This document shows positions 8,372 through 17,533 of a stretch of DNA of 64,000 bases, one piece after another. The stretch covers positions 1 through 64,000 of the forward strand of contig JAPLGP010000029.1 of the NCBI GenBank assembly GCA_026390075.1. Reading direction: 5' to 3'. This DNA is from Campylobacterales bacterium. Its GTDB lineage: Bacteria; Campylobacterota; Campylobacteria; Campylobacterales; Sulfurimonadaceae. A program made the translations under genes and the position numbers. Below the pieces are notes generated by a model that made no database searches, had not been told where the DNA came from, and worked only from the letters and a program-made list of their open reading frames with translations. The stretch's first letter is position 1, and each line of letters opens with the position of its first letter.

Positions 8372-9448
8372 ATGATGTATGAAGGAAAGTTTATACTTTC
8401 AAATAAACGCTTTTTAGAATTTTTTAAAGTGGATGATTTAGAAAGTTTTACGAAAGAATATAGTGATATTGATGGATTATTACTTGAGCATAAAGACTTT
8501 TTATATACGACTACCGAATCGAAATGGTACGATACTGCCGTAGCGAATTCAGGAAAGCTTTTTCATACAAAAATGAAAAATTATAAAGGTGAAATGCGTC
8601 ATCTCATCTTAAAATCAAGAGATATCCCTGAAAAAGATGGGCATAGTATTTTGTCTTTCGATGATGTAACAGAGTTGAACCTTATGGGTCTTTTTGATAA
8701 TGATGCAACCAATAGTGATACGATAAGACAAGATAAAGAAGCTATTCTTACTTTTATGAAAATAGTAAAAGATAACTCAGCAGAGGTAAAAATACACAAT
8801 TTTTACAAAGGACTGACCATTGTAAATCCTGCTGTAATTTCAGAAATTACGGAGGATGAGGTAACTTTAAAAACATCTTACCCACAGTTGAAGATTGTTA
8901 AATTAAGCAAATTTATGACTATAAGTTCTGAAATATTTCCTAAAAGTGTTGTTTGTAAATCCATAAAATCTATAGACTTAGACAACCAAACTATCGTGAT
9001 TAATCAAATGAGTTTTGCTCCAAGAAGTTCAGTAGATAGAAAATTTATTCGTTTAGAACCAGAAGAAAAACATGGATGCACACTTTTTTATAAAAATATA
9101 AAATTTGCAGGGGATGTTCGGATTATCGACATAGCTGAAGTTTCTGTAAAAATTGAAATCAATGCTTTACCTCCTGGTATGAGGGTCAACGATATAGTGA
9201 AAATCTCTATAAATTTAACACTCCATGCAAGGTTGATATCCGTAATTACAGATGCAACTATTTTTAGAATTGATGAGAACCTGCGTAGTTACGACATAGT
9301 ATTACTTTATAAATTAGATATAAAAAATGCTGATACTATAAAAGAGTATCTTGCAAGTCGTCAAATGGCACTTATTAGAGAATTTAAAAAGATGGACAGT
9401 GTTGAAGTTAAAAAAGCGGATATACCATGCTACGATTATCAGATATAA
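8372..9448 (+). CDS. PAS-like and PilZ-like C-terminal part of the broken receiver gene
   Basis: This frame is in register with the receiver domain at 7898-8356, separated only by one TAA and five codons. The ATG at 8372 has no Shine-Dalgarno, so it is probably the C-terminal part of one ancestral protein of about 517 residues. The first part (FILSNKRFLEFFKVDDLESF) is PAS-like; the last 130 residues (KFIRLEP, then GDVRIIDIAEVSV) resemble a degenerate PilZ domain, though the DxSxxG c-di-GMP motif is not intact. It overlaps the kinase gene by 22 bases. It is either a pseudogene fragment or re-initiates translation. Confidence 0.65.
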   Translation: MMYEGKFILSNKRFLEFFKVDDLESFTKEYSDIDGLLLEHKDFLYTTTESKWYDTAVANSGKLFHTKMKNYKGEMRHLILKSRDIPEKDGHSILSFDDVTELNLMGLFDNDATNSDTIRQDKEAILTFMKIVKDNSAEVKIHNFYKGLTIVNPAVISEITEDEVTLKTSYPQLKIVKLSKFMTISSEIFPKSVVCKSIKSIDLDNQTIVINQMSFAPRSSVDRKFIRLEPEEKHGCTLFYKNIKFAGDVRIIDIAEVSVKIEINALPPGMRVNDIVKISINLTLHARLISVITDATIFRIDENLRSYDIVLLYKLDIKNADTIKEYLASRQMALIREFKKMDSVEVKKADIPCYDYQI

Positions 9449-10644
9449 AACAAATGCGGAGTGAAAATATTACTCAAAGTGACGACTATCCTTTAATGGA
9501 TAAAACGGATGAAATTAAACGACTTTTAGACACTTTTGACAAATATATTATCGCTTCAAAAACGAATGTGAACGGTATTATTACCTATGTAAGTCGAGCA
9601 TTTGAAGATGCTTCTGGTTATTCAAGAGAAGAATTAATTGGCAAACCACATAATATAGTTCGCCACCAAGATATGCCAAAAGAGATATTTGATGGCATGT
9701 GGAAAACAATTCAAAGTAGAAATACTTGGAGTGGAGAGATAAAAAACAGGACTAAGGATGGGAACTTTTACTGGATTAAAACTACTGTTTCTCCAGATAT
9801 AGACAGTAAAAATAATATAGTCGGGTATAAAGAAGTGTGTGAAAATATTACATCTGCTAAAGCCTATGAAGAGCTCTCTAAAACACTTGAAAATCGTGTA
9901 TTGCAGGAGATAATCAAGAATAATGAAAAAACTGCATATATGCTTCATCAATCTCGTCTTGCGCAGATGGGAGAGATGATTAGTATGATAGCGCACCAAT
10001 GGCGTCAACCGTTAGCTTCTATATCTGCTATTTCTGGAACACTCTCTCTTGATGTGATGATGCACAACTACAAGGAAGAATTTTTTCAAGAACGCTTAAA
10101 TGCTATTGGTGAACTCTCTCAATATCTTTCACAAACTATTAACGATTTTCGTAATTTTTTTAAAAAAGATAAAATAGTAGAAAAAGCGAATGTTAAAGAC
10201 ATTATAGAGTCTTGTTTACATGTTATTGATTTATCGCTAAAAAGTAAAAATATTGATGTTATTATAATCATTGATGAAGATATTGTTTTAGAGAGTTATG
10301 TGAATGAGCTAAAGCAAGTTATATTAAATATACTTAAAAATGCTGGAGATGCATTGCTTGAAAAAAGTACACAAAAAGCTACTATATGGCTTAGTTCGTA
10401 TCAAAAAGAATCAAAAGTTTATATCCTCATTGAAGATAATGCGGGTGGAGTTCCAGATGAAATAATAGATAAAATTTTTGACCCTTATTTTAGTACTAAA
10501 GAGGCTAAAGATGGAGCAGGTTTGGGTCTTTATATGTCAAAAACTATTATAAAAGAGCATTGTAAAGGAAAGTTAGAAGTGCACAATAGTGAACGCGGAG
10601 CAAAGTTTATTATCGAGCTTCCGCTCAATATCTTAGAGTGCTAA
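9427..10644 (+). CDS. PAS domain sensor histidine kinase
   Basis: A 405-residue soluble histidine kinase without membrane segments. The PAS domain (about 35-150) has the Aer-like block GYSREELIGKPHNIVRH and NRTKDGNFYW. The dimerisation/phospho-acceptor box is AHQWRQPL with His at about 190. The HATPase domain follows (NILKNAGDAL, DNAGGVPDE, GAGLGLY). It overlaps the receiver/PAS gene upstream by 22 bases, so the two form a two-component pair. One GGCATGTGGA motif is at 9694-9703, read as Gly-Met-Trp, a frame rarely used by the other copies. Confidence 0.88.
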   Translation: MLRLSDIKQMRSENITQSDDYPLMDKTDEIKRLLDTFDKYIIASKTNVNGIITYVSRAFEDASGYSREELIGKPHNIVRHQDMPKEIFDGMWKTIQSRNTWSGEIKNRTKDGNFYWIKTTVSPDIDSKNNIVGYKEVCENITSAKAYEELSKTLENRVLQEIIKNNEKTAYMLHQSRLAQMGEMISMIAHQWRQPLASISAISGTLSLDVMMHNYKEEFFQERLNAIGELSQYLSQTINDFRNFFKKDKIVEKANVKDIIESCLHVIDLSLKSKNIDVIIIIDEDIVLESYVNELKQVILNILKNAGDALLEKSTQKATIWLSSYQKESKVYILIEDNAGGVPDEIIDKIFDPYFSTKEAKDGAGLGLYMSKTIIKEHCKGKLEVHNSERGAKFIIELPLNILEC

Positions 10645-10645
10645 A

Positions 10646-11794
10646 ATGCAACATTTGAAAATATATGATTTTTTAATTATCGGTGCTGGAAGTGCTGGGA
10701 GTTCTATGGCTTATTTCTTGCATAAAGAGGGTAAAAGTGTTGCTCTAACAGATAGAGAGGGCATAGCTGGAGGTGCGAGTGGAGCTGCGGGAGCTTTTTT
10801 ATCACCACTTCCTGGGCAAAAAAATATTTATAACTCTTTGGTAAATGATGCTTTAGACTTCTCTTTGGATTTTTATAAAACATTACTTTTAGAAGCAGTG
10901 GATGCAAAGGGTGTTTTAAGAGTTGCAAATGATAATTTTGCGCAAGATAAACTGGCACAAAACAACATAAAATATGACTATTTTGACACGCAAAAGCTAA
11001 AGAATATTTCTGATGATTTTATGAATATTGATGGATATTTTTATGAAAATGCAGCAGTCATAGAACCTATACAAATTTGTAAAAAATTAACGCAAGAGTG
11101 TGATTTTTATAAAAAAGATATCAAAGAGTTAAGTTTTAAAGATGGATTTTATATCGTAGATGAGGTGAGGGCAAGAAATATTATCTTGGCTCAAGGTGTA
11201 AGTAAATCCTTAGTAGAGATTCCATACATGCAGATAGCACCTATTTTTGGGCTTAGAATTGATGTGAAAACAACTACAAAAATTCCTTTTAATATTCATA
11301 AATCCATTTCCATTTCAACAAATAAGCAAGATGGCACAGTATCTATCGGAGCGACGCATGAGAGACACGATAGTGTAAAAATGGAGTGTATAAGCACATG
11401 TGAAAAGTGTGCGTTTTATGAAAATAGTGACCAATCACAACTCCAGACTCTTTTAAAACAAGCAGATGAGCTCATAAAACTCAAAGATTTGGAGATTGTA
11501 AAAATATATAAAGGTGCTAGAGCAACAATCAAAAGCTATTTCCCAGTTATTGGCAAAGCGGTTGACTATGAGAGTAGTTTAGAGAAATATCCTTCTATAA
11601 AAAATGGAACAAAAATCCCACAAGAATCTCTAAATTACTATCCAAATCTATACATCATAAATGCTTTAGGTTCAAGAGGTTTTGTATTTGCTCCCTATTT
11701 GGCAAAAATTTTAACTCAAAATATCTTACACAATGAACCGATACCCAAAGATATAACAACGCAAAAACTTTTTTATAAAATGGCTAGGAAATAA
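10646..11794 (+). CDS. FAD-dependent oxidoreductase, MnmC C-terminal domain-like
   Basis: A 382-residue DAO-family flavoprotein with a Rossmann motif GAGSAG at residues 13-18 and the block GGASGAAGAFLSP typical of the oxidase domain of MnmC, which converts cmnm5-uridine towards mnm5s2U in the tRNA wobble position. The C-terminal NALGSRGFVFAPYLA also fits MnmC. The methyltransferase half found in bifunctional MnmC is absent, so this would be a stand-alone MnmC2-type enzyme. It begins one base after the kinase stop codon. Confidence 0.8.
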   Translation: MQHLKIYDFLIIGAGSAGSSMAYFLHKEGKSVALTDREGIAGGASGAAGAFLSPLPGQKNIYNSLVNDALDFSLDFYKTLLLEAVDAKGVLRVANDNFAQDKLAQNNIKYDYFDTQKLKNISDDFMNIDGYFYENAAVIEPIQICKKLTQECDFYKKDIKELSFKDGFYIVDEVRARNIILAQGVSKSLVEIPYMQIAPIFGLRIDVKTTTKIPFNIHKSISISTNKQDGTVSIGATHERHDSVKMECISTCEKCAFYENSDQSQLQTLLKQADELIKLKDLEIVKIYKGARATIKSYFPVIGKAVDYESSLEKYPSIKNGTKIPQESLNYYPNLYIINALGSRGFVFAPYLAKILTQNILHNEPIPKDITTQKLFYKMARK

Positions 11795-11878
11795 AAAGTT
11801 TAGTATCAGCTTTAAGTATAAGTCCTATACAATGTGTGAACAACTCTACGATAAACAAATCTAAACAAAGGGGATATT

Positions 11879-11974
11879 GTGGCAAAAGGTCAAGATGCAA
11901 AAAAGTCAGTTAAAAAAGCACCGACAAAAACTTTAAAAGAAAAACGCAATGATAAAAAAGCAAAAAAAGATTAA
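11879..11974 (+). CDS. Small Lys-rich basic protein, 31 residues
   Basis: A GTG start behind a strong ribosome site (AAAGGGGA, about 6 bases upstream) opens a 31-codon frame that begins MAKGQDAKKS and ends KKAKKD, with almost half the residues Lys. Very short basic proteins with this MAKGQ...KTLKEKR pattern are annotated as hypothetical in many proteobacteria; a nucleic-acid binding role is only a guess. A TATACAAT-like -10 lies at about 11828-11835 and a hairpin follows the stop, so this looks like an independent transcription unit. Confidence 0.75.
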   Translation: MAKGQDAKKSVKKAPTKTLKEKRNDKKAKKD

Positions 11975-12017
11975 GTCACAAAGCCCTTCAAGCTAAAATT
12001 TGGGTTTTAAAACTCAC

Positions 12018-12051
12018 TTTTTGTGCTTAAAATATTTTCTTAAGCACAAAA
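12018..12051. terminator. Hairpin terminator after the small basic gene
   Basis: Inverted repeat of 12 bp, ttttgtgcttaa (12019-12030) and ttaagcacaaaa (12040-12051), with a 9-base loop. The A/T flanks on both arms give a T-run on either strand, so it could end transcription from both sides. Confidence 0.6.
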
Positions 12052-12114
12052 TTAGTAATTTTCCTCTACTCTACAAAAAATCAAAATACATATTTTTAGA
12101 AGTAGGAATTCCAC

Positions 12115-14049
12115 ATGCCAAACAGATTAGAAAAAGAAGATTCTCCCTACCTGCAACAACATAAAAACAATCCTGTAGATTGGTATCCTTGGGGCGAAGA
12201 AGCTTTCGCTAAAGCAAAAAAAGAAAATAGAGCAATATTTATAAGCATCGGGTATAGCTCGTGTCACTGGTGTCATGTGATGGAAGAGAGCGTTTTTGAA
12301 AATCAGGAGTGTGCTGATATTTTAAATGAAAATTTTGTTTGTATCAAGGTGGATCGTGAAGAGCGTCCAGACATCGATAAACATTACCAAGAAGTCCACA
12401 TGCTGCTCAATCGCAGGGCAGGTGGTTGGCCGACTTCTATCTTTTGTACGCCTCAAAACAAGCCATTTTTTGCAGGAACTTATATTCCACCTGAGTCAAA
12501 ACAGGGGAGCATTGAGGGGATGGGTTTTAAAGATTTGACAAAACTCATCGCACAAAAAGTGGGCGAGAATGACCAAAAACTATTTGAAAATGCGGATGAA
12601 ATTGAAAAGTTTTTAAAGCACAAAGAACACCCAAAAGAAGCAACAGTTCTCAAAGAAGATATCGTAAAAAATTTTATGCTTCAAGCAAAAAATAACTATG
12701 ATACGAAGGATGGCGGTTTTTCCTCTGCACCAAAATTTCCACATGCCAGCACTTTAACTGCACTTCTCACTATAGACCGACTTTATGATGACAAAAGCGC
12801 AAAAGCGATGGTAGTGCATACATTGGAGTCGATGAAAAAAGGTGGAATGTACGACCTAATCGATGGCGGATTTTGTCGTTATTCCGTGGATGGCATGTGG
12901 AAAGTTCCGCACTTTGAAAAGATGCTTTATGATAATGCCCTTTTATGTGGAGTTTACACACAAGCCTATCTCACTTACAAAGAGGTGCAATTTTTAGAAA
13001 CTGCTAAAGAGATAGCTGATTTTTGGTACAACTTTATGAGTGAAGATGACCTTTTTTACTCTGCAAGTGATGCTGATAGTGAGGGAGAAGAGGGAACTTA
13101 CTTTGTTTATAGTTATAGTGAAGTCAACCGTGCTTTGTTAGAAAATGGATATGAAGATGTAAAAGAAATGCTGAGTGAAATGGATGTCACACTCGGAGGC
13201 AATTTTGAGGGTAAAAACATCATTCGTTTTGAGAGTGGTGTAAAACCTGCGTGGTTTGAAGATGTCAAAATGCTTCTTCAAAATATCAGAAAAAAACGAG
13301 AGTATCCGTTTATAGATAAAAAAGTTCAAACTTCATGGTCGGCTATGATGATAAAATCACTCTTTGAACTCGGTGCGATTGATGATAAATATAATCAAAG
13401 AGCTATCAAAAGTCTTGAAGCTCTTTTAGAAAGTATGTATATTAATGGAGTTTTGTATCATACGACACTGATTCATAAAACACCCAAAGTAGAGGCTTTT
13501 TTGGAGGATTATGCGTTTTTGGTACAAGCGCTTCTTAGTGCGTATAAATGGACACAAAATGAGCTGTATCTCATCGATGCACAGCGATTTGCAAACAAGG
13601 CTTTAGAAGAGTTTTACAACAAAGGCGAGTGGAATTTCAGTATAGGAGAATTTGTCACAAAAGCTGAGACAACAGACAACACTTATACCAGTTCTGTGAG
13701 CATTATGATAGAAAATCTTATCTCTCTTAGCACGCTCCTTGAAGATGAAAAATATGTACATTTTGCTTTTAAAACCATGGAGTACAACTCGTATGAATTA
13801 GGGCGAAAACCAATCTATTTCCCGCAAATGCTCACACAAATGCTACGCTATTTAAAGGGCGATAGAGTTCTAAAATCGAATGAAGAGAGTTTTAAAATCA
13901 ACTCCTATGAGTTGGTAAGTTTGGAATATCCTTTTGTGCAATTTAAACTTACAGCGGACAAAGCATTTATGTTATGTGGTGAAAAAAGTTGTTTTGCAAA
14001 CACAGAGGATGTAAGTAAATTGAATGAGCTCATAAAAAACTCTTTTTAA
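12115..14049 (+). CDS. Thioredoxin-domain protein of the DUF255 / YyaL (SSP411) family
   Basis: A 644-residue protein with an N-terminal thioredoxin-like domain, CxxC at Cys50 and Cys53 (SSCHWCHV), followed by RPDIDKHY and GGWPTS, then a large alpha/alpha barrel of the glycosidase-like type. This is the usual layout of the family. The biochemical role of this family is not settled. The start ATG lies inside a motif copy (12110-12119, TCCACATGCC) with TAGGAA upstream. Two more copies lie inside the gene at 12738-12747 and 12892-12901, in opposite orientations. Confidence 0.9.
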   Translation: MPNRLEKEDSPYLQQHKNNPVDWYPWGEEAFAKAKKENRAIFISIGYSSCHWCHVMEESVFENQECADILNENFVCIKVDREERPDIDKHYQEVHMLLNRRAGGWPTSIFCTPQNKPFFAGTYIPPESKQGSIEGMGFKDLTKLIAQKVGENDQKLFENADEIEKFLKHKEHPKEATVLKEDIVKNFMLQAKNNYDTKDGGFSSAPKFPHASTLTALLTIDRLYDDKSAKAMVVHTLESMKKGGMYDLIDGGFCRYSVDGMWKVPHFEKMLYDNALLCGVYTQAYLTYKEVQFLETAKEIADFWYNFMSEDDLFYSASDADSEGEEGTYFVYSYSEVNRALLENGYEDVKEMLSEMDVTLGGNFEGKNIIRFESGVKPAWFEDVKMLLQNIRKKREYPFIDKKVQTSWSAMMIKSLFELGAIDDKYNQRAIKSLEALLESMYINGVLYHTTLIHKTPKVEAFLEDYAFLVQALLSAYKWTQNELYLIDAQRFANKALEEFYNKGEWNFSIGEFVTKAETTDNTYTSSVSIMIENLISLSTLLEDEKYVHFAFKTMEYNSYELGRKPIYFPQMLTQMLRYLKGDRVLKSNEESFKINSYELVSLEYPFVQFKLTADKAFMLCGEKSCFANTEDVSKLNELIKNSF

Positions 14050-14070
14050 TATTGCTTGGCTTATAATAGA

Positions 14071-14168
14071 GTTCTTGCAAAACTCAGATTGCTTCGTTAT
14101 TCTTCCTCGCAATGACGGTCATTGCGAACGAAGTGAAGCAATCTTATGAGAGAGTATTGCAAGAAGTT
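14071..14168. repeat. MITE-like palindromic repeat, copy 1
   Basis: About 98 bp. Outer arms are ttcttgcaa (14072-14080) and ttgcaagaa (14157-14165). The inner part carries agattgcttc...cgcaatgacggtcattgcg...gaagcaatct, itself nearly palindromic. It shares this core with copies at 21918, 23228 and 24649. It has no coding capacity and lies between two plus-strand genes. Confidence 0.85.
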
Positions 14169-14199
14169 TAATTAAAAAATATAATTACTGGAGTGAGAG

Positions 14200-15156
14200 A
14201 TGGGACACAAAAGAGATATGATTGACCATGAGTTGCAAGAAGATTTAGCTATTGAGAAGATAGTGCATCCAGATAGAAGAAAGGATGAAAAAAAGCAAAA
14301 AGAAGAGTTTGAAAAAAGAAATAAAAAAGGTGCACCTAAAAGGGTTGCTGTTTGGGTAAAAGAGAGTGTTGTTGAGTATGAAAATGAGCTAAAGAAACTT
14401 CAAATCGACCTCTTGAAGATGCAAAACCATGTGAAAGATACGGGGCAGAAGATATTAATGATTTTTGAGGGTCGTGATGCTGCTGGAAAAGGTGGAACAA
14501 TCAAGAGAATCAACGAACACCTCAATCCTCGTGGTGCGCGAGTTGTGGCACTTGACAAGCCGAGTGATGTTGAAAAAACGCAGTGGTATTTTCAAAGATA
14601 TTCGCATCATTTGCCTTCTGCTGGGGAGATAGTTCTTTTTGACAGAAGTTGGTACAATCGTGGCGGTGTTGAGCCTGTCATGGGATTTTGTACGCAAGAA
14701 CAGCATAAAGAGTTTTTGCATGATGTTCCAGAGTTTGAGAAAATGCTCATAAACTCAGGCATACAGATTTTCAAATTTTACTTTTCTGTTTCAAAAGAAG
14801 AGCAGGAAAAAAGATTTAAATCAAGAAGAGAAGACCCTCTTGCACAATACAAACTCTCGCCTGTTGATGAGCTTTCACAAGGACTTTGGGATAAATATAC
14901 TATCGCAAAATATTCTATGCTTTTAGCGTCTCACACAGACCATGCGCCATGGATAATTATTCGTTCAGATGATAAGAAAAAAGCTAGAATTAACTGTATA
15001 AAACATATATTAAATCATATAGAGTATCCAGACAAACTCAAAGAAAAACATTTAAAAGCAAGTGATTCCATTCGCATAAACGCAAGTGATGAGATACGAA
15101 TTATGGAGTCGGAGATGTCTCTAAGAAGGGACACACCTAAAAAAGATAAAGAATAA
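14200..15156 (+). CDS. ppk2: Polyphosphate kinase 2 family protein
   Basis: A 318-residue PPK2, which transfers phosphate between inorganic polyphosphate and nucleoside di- or monophosphates. The Walker A loop GRDAAGKGG is at residues 91-99, the lid/Walker B block DRSWYNRGGVEP at about 148-159, and SRREDPLAQYKLSP follows. The N-terminal 50 residues are highly charged. ATG is preceded by GGAG. I cannot tell from sequence alone whether it prefers ADP/GDP or AMP as acceptor. Confidence 0.93.
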   Translation: MGHKRDMIDHELQEDLAIEKIVHPDRRKDEKKQKEEFEKRNKKGAPKRVAVWVKESVVEYENELKKLQIDLLKMQNHVKDTGQKILMIFEGRDAAGKGGTIKRINEHLNPRGARVVALDKPSDVEKTQWYFQRYSHHLPSAGEIVLFDRSWYNRGGVEPVMGFCTQEQHKEFLHDVPEFEKMLINSGIQIFKFYFSVSKEEQEKRFKSRREDPLAQYKLSPVDELSQGLWDKYTIAKYSMLLASHTDHAPWIIIRSDDKKKARINCIKHILNHIEYPDKLKEKHLKASDSIRINASDEIRIMESEMSLRRDTPKKDKE

Positions 15157-15161
15157 AATTT

Positions 15162-15572
15162 TTATTGAGCTTTTATCTCGTCTATAGAGATGTTTAGGAA
15201 CATGCAGACTTGCTCGAATATATCTTTAGCAAACTCGTAGAATTCTTTTGCATCTTTTAAAGTGGGTTTGCCATATGGGAGGAGTCCGAAACTCCCAGGG
15301 TAGCGAGAATCAATGTATAGTTGATTGAGCGTATCTAGCATATCACTATTTTGAACTGTAAATGAGTCAGAAATCAAAGAGTATAGCTTTAATAAATCAT
15401 GTTGTTTGTTGACCTTGGAGTACTTATTTTCAACAAGAGCCTTAAAAGATTTTTCTATCGATTGTTGCGCGTGAAAAGCCGTAATGGAAGTAAGATGCTC
15501 AACCGATACAATATAGCGCATACTTTCAACATCCAAGTAAGCAGCCTTAATCCATTCTTCTATCATATTCAT
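15162..15572 (-). CDS. HEPN domain protein, partner of MNT nucleotidyltransferase
   Basis: A 136-residue helical HEPN-domain protein (AQQSIEKSFKAL in the core, SRYPGSF near the C-terminus, as in the COG2250 type). It overlaps the nucleotidyltransferase gene upstream by 4 bases, the classic HEPN/MNT arrangement. Such pairs are toxin-antitoxin modules in which the MNT protein modifies the HEPN RNase. The typical RNase motif Rx4-6H is not obvious here (NKQHDL occupies a similar place), so RNase activity is uncertain. Confidence 0.8.
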   Translation of the reverse strand: MNMIEEWIKAAYLDVESMRYIVSVEHLTSITAFHAQQSIEKSFKALVENKYSKVNKQHDLLKLYSLISDSFTVQNSDMLDTLNQLYIDSRYPGSFGLLPYGKPTLKDAKEFYEFAKDIFEQVCMFLNISIDEIKAQ

Positions 15573-15901
15573 AGTAAGATGGCACCTTTTGTAAAGAGTT
15601 CCTGAGCAAAAGAGCTGTTAAGGTCTTTGAATTTATCCGCCATGGCTCTTGTATGTACTATCAAATCAATGGCAGACTTACTTCTTAAGTCACGAATTTC
15701 TCTTGATATATTTAAGTAGAGATTGTTGTTTTCTTCAAAGCTCTGAGGAATAAATTCATCCTTTGTAACAACATACAAGTCAATATCACTATCTTCATTA
15801 GGCGTACCATAAGCATAAGAACCAAAGAGTATTATTTTATCAAGATTAAGAGGTTTAAGTCTCTCTATAATTTCATGCTTGAACACTTCAATATCTATCA
15901 T
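15569..15901 (-). CDS. MNT-type nucleotidyltransferase (minimal, antitoxin-like)
   Basis: A 110-residue minimal nucleotidyltransferase with the fold's signature: GSYAYG (Gly27-Ser28) followed by SDID with Asp39 and Asp41 as metal ligands. It is first in a two-gene operon with the HEPN protein. MNT partners of HEPN toxins act by nucleotidylating (AMPylating) a tyrosine of the toxin; whether that holds here is inference. Confidence 0.85.
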   Translation of the reverse strand: MIDIEVFKHEIIERLKPLNLDKIILFGSYAYGTPNEDSDIDLYVVTKDEFIPQSFEENNNLYLNISREIRDLRSKSAIDLIVHTRAMADKFKDLNSSFAQELFTKGAILL

Positions 15902-16040
15902 CTGAACCCTCCTATGTGTAATTTAGCCGATTATACACAAAAATAGATAAATCAAACAAATGAGATAAAAGTGTAGAGCAACAATAATTGAGGTTTAACA
16001 ATTTTAGCTATAATTTTCCCTTTCAAAAGGGGGAGATTAT

Positions 16041-16745
16041 ATGCTAAAAACACTCGGCAAATATATATTTATGATAGAACTTGGATACAAGTATATTAAC
16101 ATTTTTAAGAAAACATTTTTTCATCCATTTATCTCACAAAAGCCAGCGTACACAAAACTCTCACACGACCGTCAGGCATATTCAAATAGTGTCTTGGAAT
16201 TTTTAAATATAGAAGTAAAAGTTATCGGTGAACTTCCAAAAAAAGACAAAATTCTCTATGCCATAAACCACCGCTCACTTCTTGACATCATAGTCATGGA
16301 ACATGTTTTTTCACTCCACCATAAAACAGGTGCATGGATCGCAAAAGAGGAACTTCTTAACGCTTTTTATGGAGATTTTTTCAAATTTAGCGGTTGTATC
16401 AGTGTGGATTTAGAAACTGGAAAAGGGCTTCTGAGTTTTTTTAAAAAGATAAAATCAACACTCACCAAAGTGGATACGCTTAATATCTATATTTTTCCAG
16501 AGGGTGAGCGAAATAAGACGAATAAACTTGGAAAATTTCAAAATGGTGCAGCTAAAATAGCAAAAGCAAATCATCTTGAAATTGTTCCTGTCTTTATAAA
16601 TGAACCTTTAGAAGTAGTTTTCAAAAATGCACCTTATGCAGAGAAAAAGGTTGTGCATGTGCATGTTGGAGCAAGTATAAATCCTGATAATCTTGAAAAT
16701 GAGTATATAGAATTTATGAATAAAGCAAAAGAGGCAAACAAATGA
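16041..16745 (+). CDS. plsC: 1-acyl-sn-glycerol-3-phosphate acyltransferase
   Basis: A 234-residue acyltransferase making phosphatidic acid at the inner membrane. The catalytic HX4D is NHRSLLD (about residues 77-83), and FPEGERN with following lysines is the phosphate-binding block. ATG follows a GGGGGAG ribosome site. Its stop overlaps the pdxJ start by 4 bases, giving the operon plsC-pdxJ-pdxA. Confidence 0.9.
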   Translation: MLKTLGKYIFMIELGYKYINIFKKTFFHPFISQKPAYTKLSHDRQAYSNSVLEFLNIEVKVIGELPKKDKILYAINHRSLLDIIVMEHVFSLHHKTGAWIAKEELLNAFYGDFFKFSGCISVDLETGKGLLSFFKKIKSTLTKVDTLNIYIFPEGERNKTNKLGKFQNGAAKIAKANHLEIVPVFINEPLEVVFKNAPYAEKKVVHVHVGASINPDNLENEYIEFMNKAKEANK

Positions 16746-17533
16746 GTACAATGAAACTAGGCGTAAACATCGACCATGTGGCAGTTTTAAGAGAAGCTAG
16801 ACGCGTAAATGACCCTGATATACTGCAGGCTCTTTTTGTGGCATGTGGAAATGGTGCTGACCAAATTACTATTCATTTACGAGAAGACAGACGACATATT
16901 CAAGATATGGATGCGAAAAATATTATGCAAAACTCGAGTGTGCCAGTGAATTTGGAGTGTTCGATAAATAGAGATATTTTAGACATCGTTTGTGACTTGC
17001 GTCCGCATCGTGCGACTTTAGTTCCTGAAAAAAGAGAGGAAGTAACAACAGAGGGTGGATTGGATGTTTTTGGGTACGAAGAGGAAATTCGTTATGCTAT
17101 CGAGCAGTTGCATGACTCTATAATCCCTGTTTCACTTTTTGTTGACCCGACACTTCTAGCGATGGAAAAATCTCGTGAGTTAGGTGCGGAGATGGTGGAA
17201 CTTCACACGGGAACTTTTGCAAATCTTTTTGCCATGCTCAACTCTTCACTTCCTTACTCAAACCACTCAGTCAAAGAGCTAGAGCTTCCTCGCTATATAC
17301 TCTCAGAACGACTTGAAAAAGCACTTGAAGATATAAAACATTCTGCAAAACATGCCAAAAAAATCGGGCTTGAAGTTGCTGCTGGACATGGACTGAATTA
17401 TCATAATGTGCATGAGATGATGAAGATAGAGGAAATTATAGAGCTTAACATCGGGCAGAGTATCATTGCAAGAAGTGTTTTTAGCGGTTTGGCGGATGCA
17501 GTCAAAGAGATGAAACGACTTACAACCCGATGA
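16742..17533 (+). CDS. pdxJ: Pyridoxine 5'-phosphate synthase
   Basis: Condenses 1-deoxy-xylulose 5-phosphate with 3-amino-1-hydroxyacetone phosphate to form pyridoxine 5'-phosphate, the last ring-closing step of the DXP-dependent vitamin B6 pathway. The 263-residue TIM barrel opens with LGVNIDHVA, contains HLREDRRHI and ends with the phosphate-binding GHGLNYHNV and IGQSIIARS region. It overlaps plsC and pdxA by 4 bases at each side. One GGCATGTGGA copy is at 16840-16849 (Ala-Cys-Gly). Confidence 0.97.
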   Translation: MSTMKLGVNIDHVAVLREARRVNDPDILQALFVACGNGADQITIHLREDRRHIQDMDAKNIMQNSSVPVNLECSINRDILDIVCDLRPHRATLVPEKREEVTTEGGLDVFGYEEEIRYAIEQLHDSIIPVSLFVDPTLLAMEKSRELGAEMVELHTGTFANLFAMLNSSLPYSNHSVKELELPRYILSERLEKALEDIKHSAKHAKKIGLEVAAGHGLNYHNVHEMMKIEEIIELNIGQSIIARSVFSGLADAVKEMKRLTTR

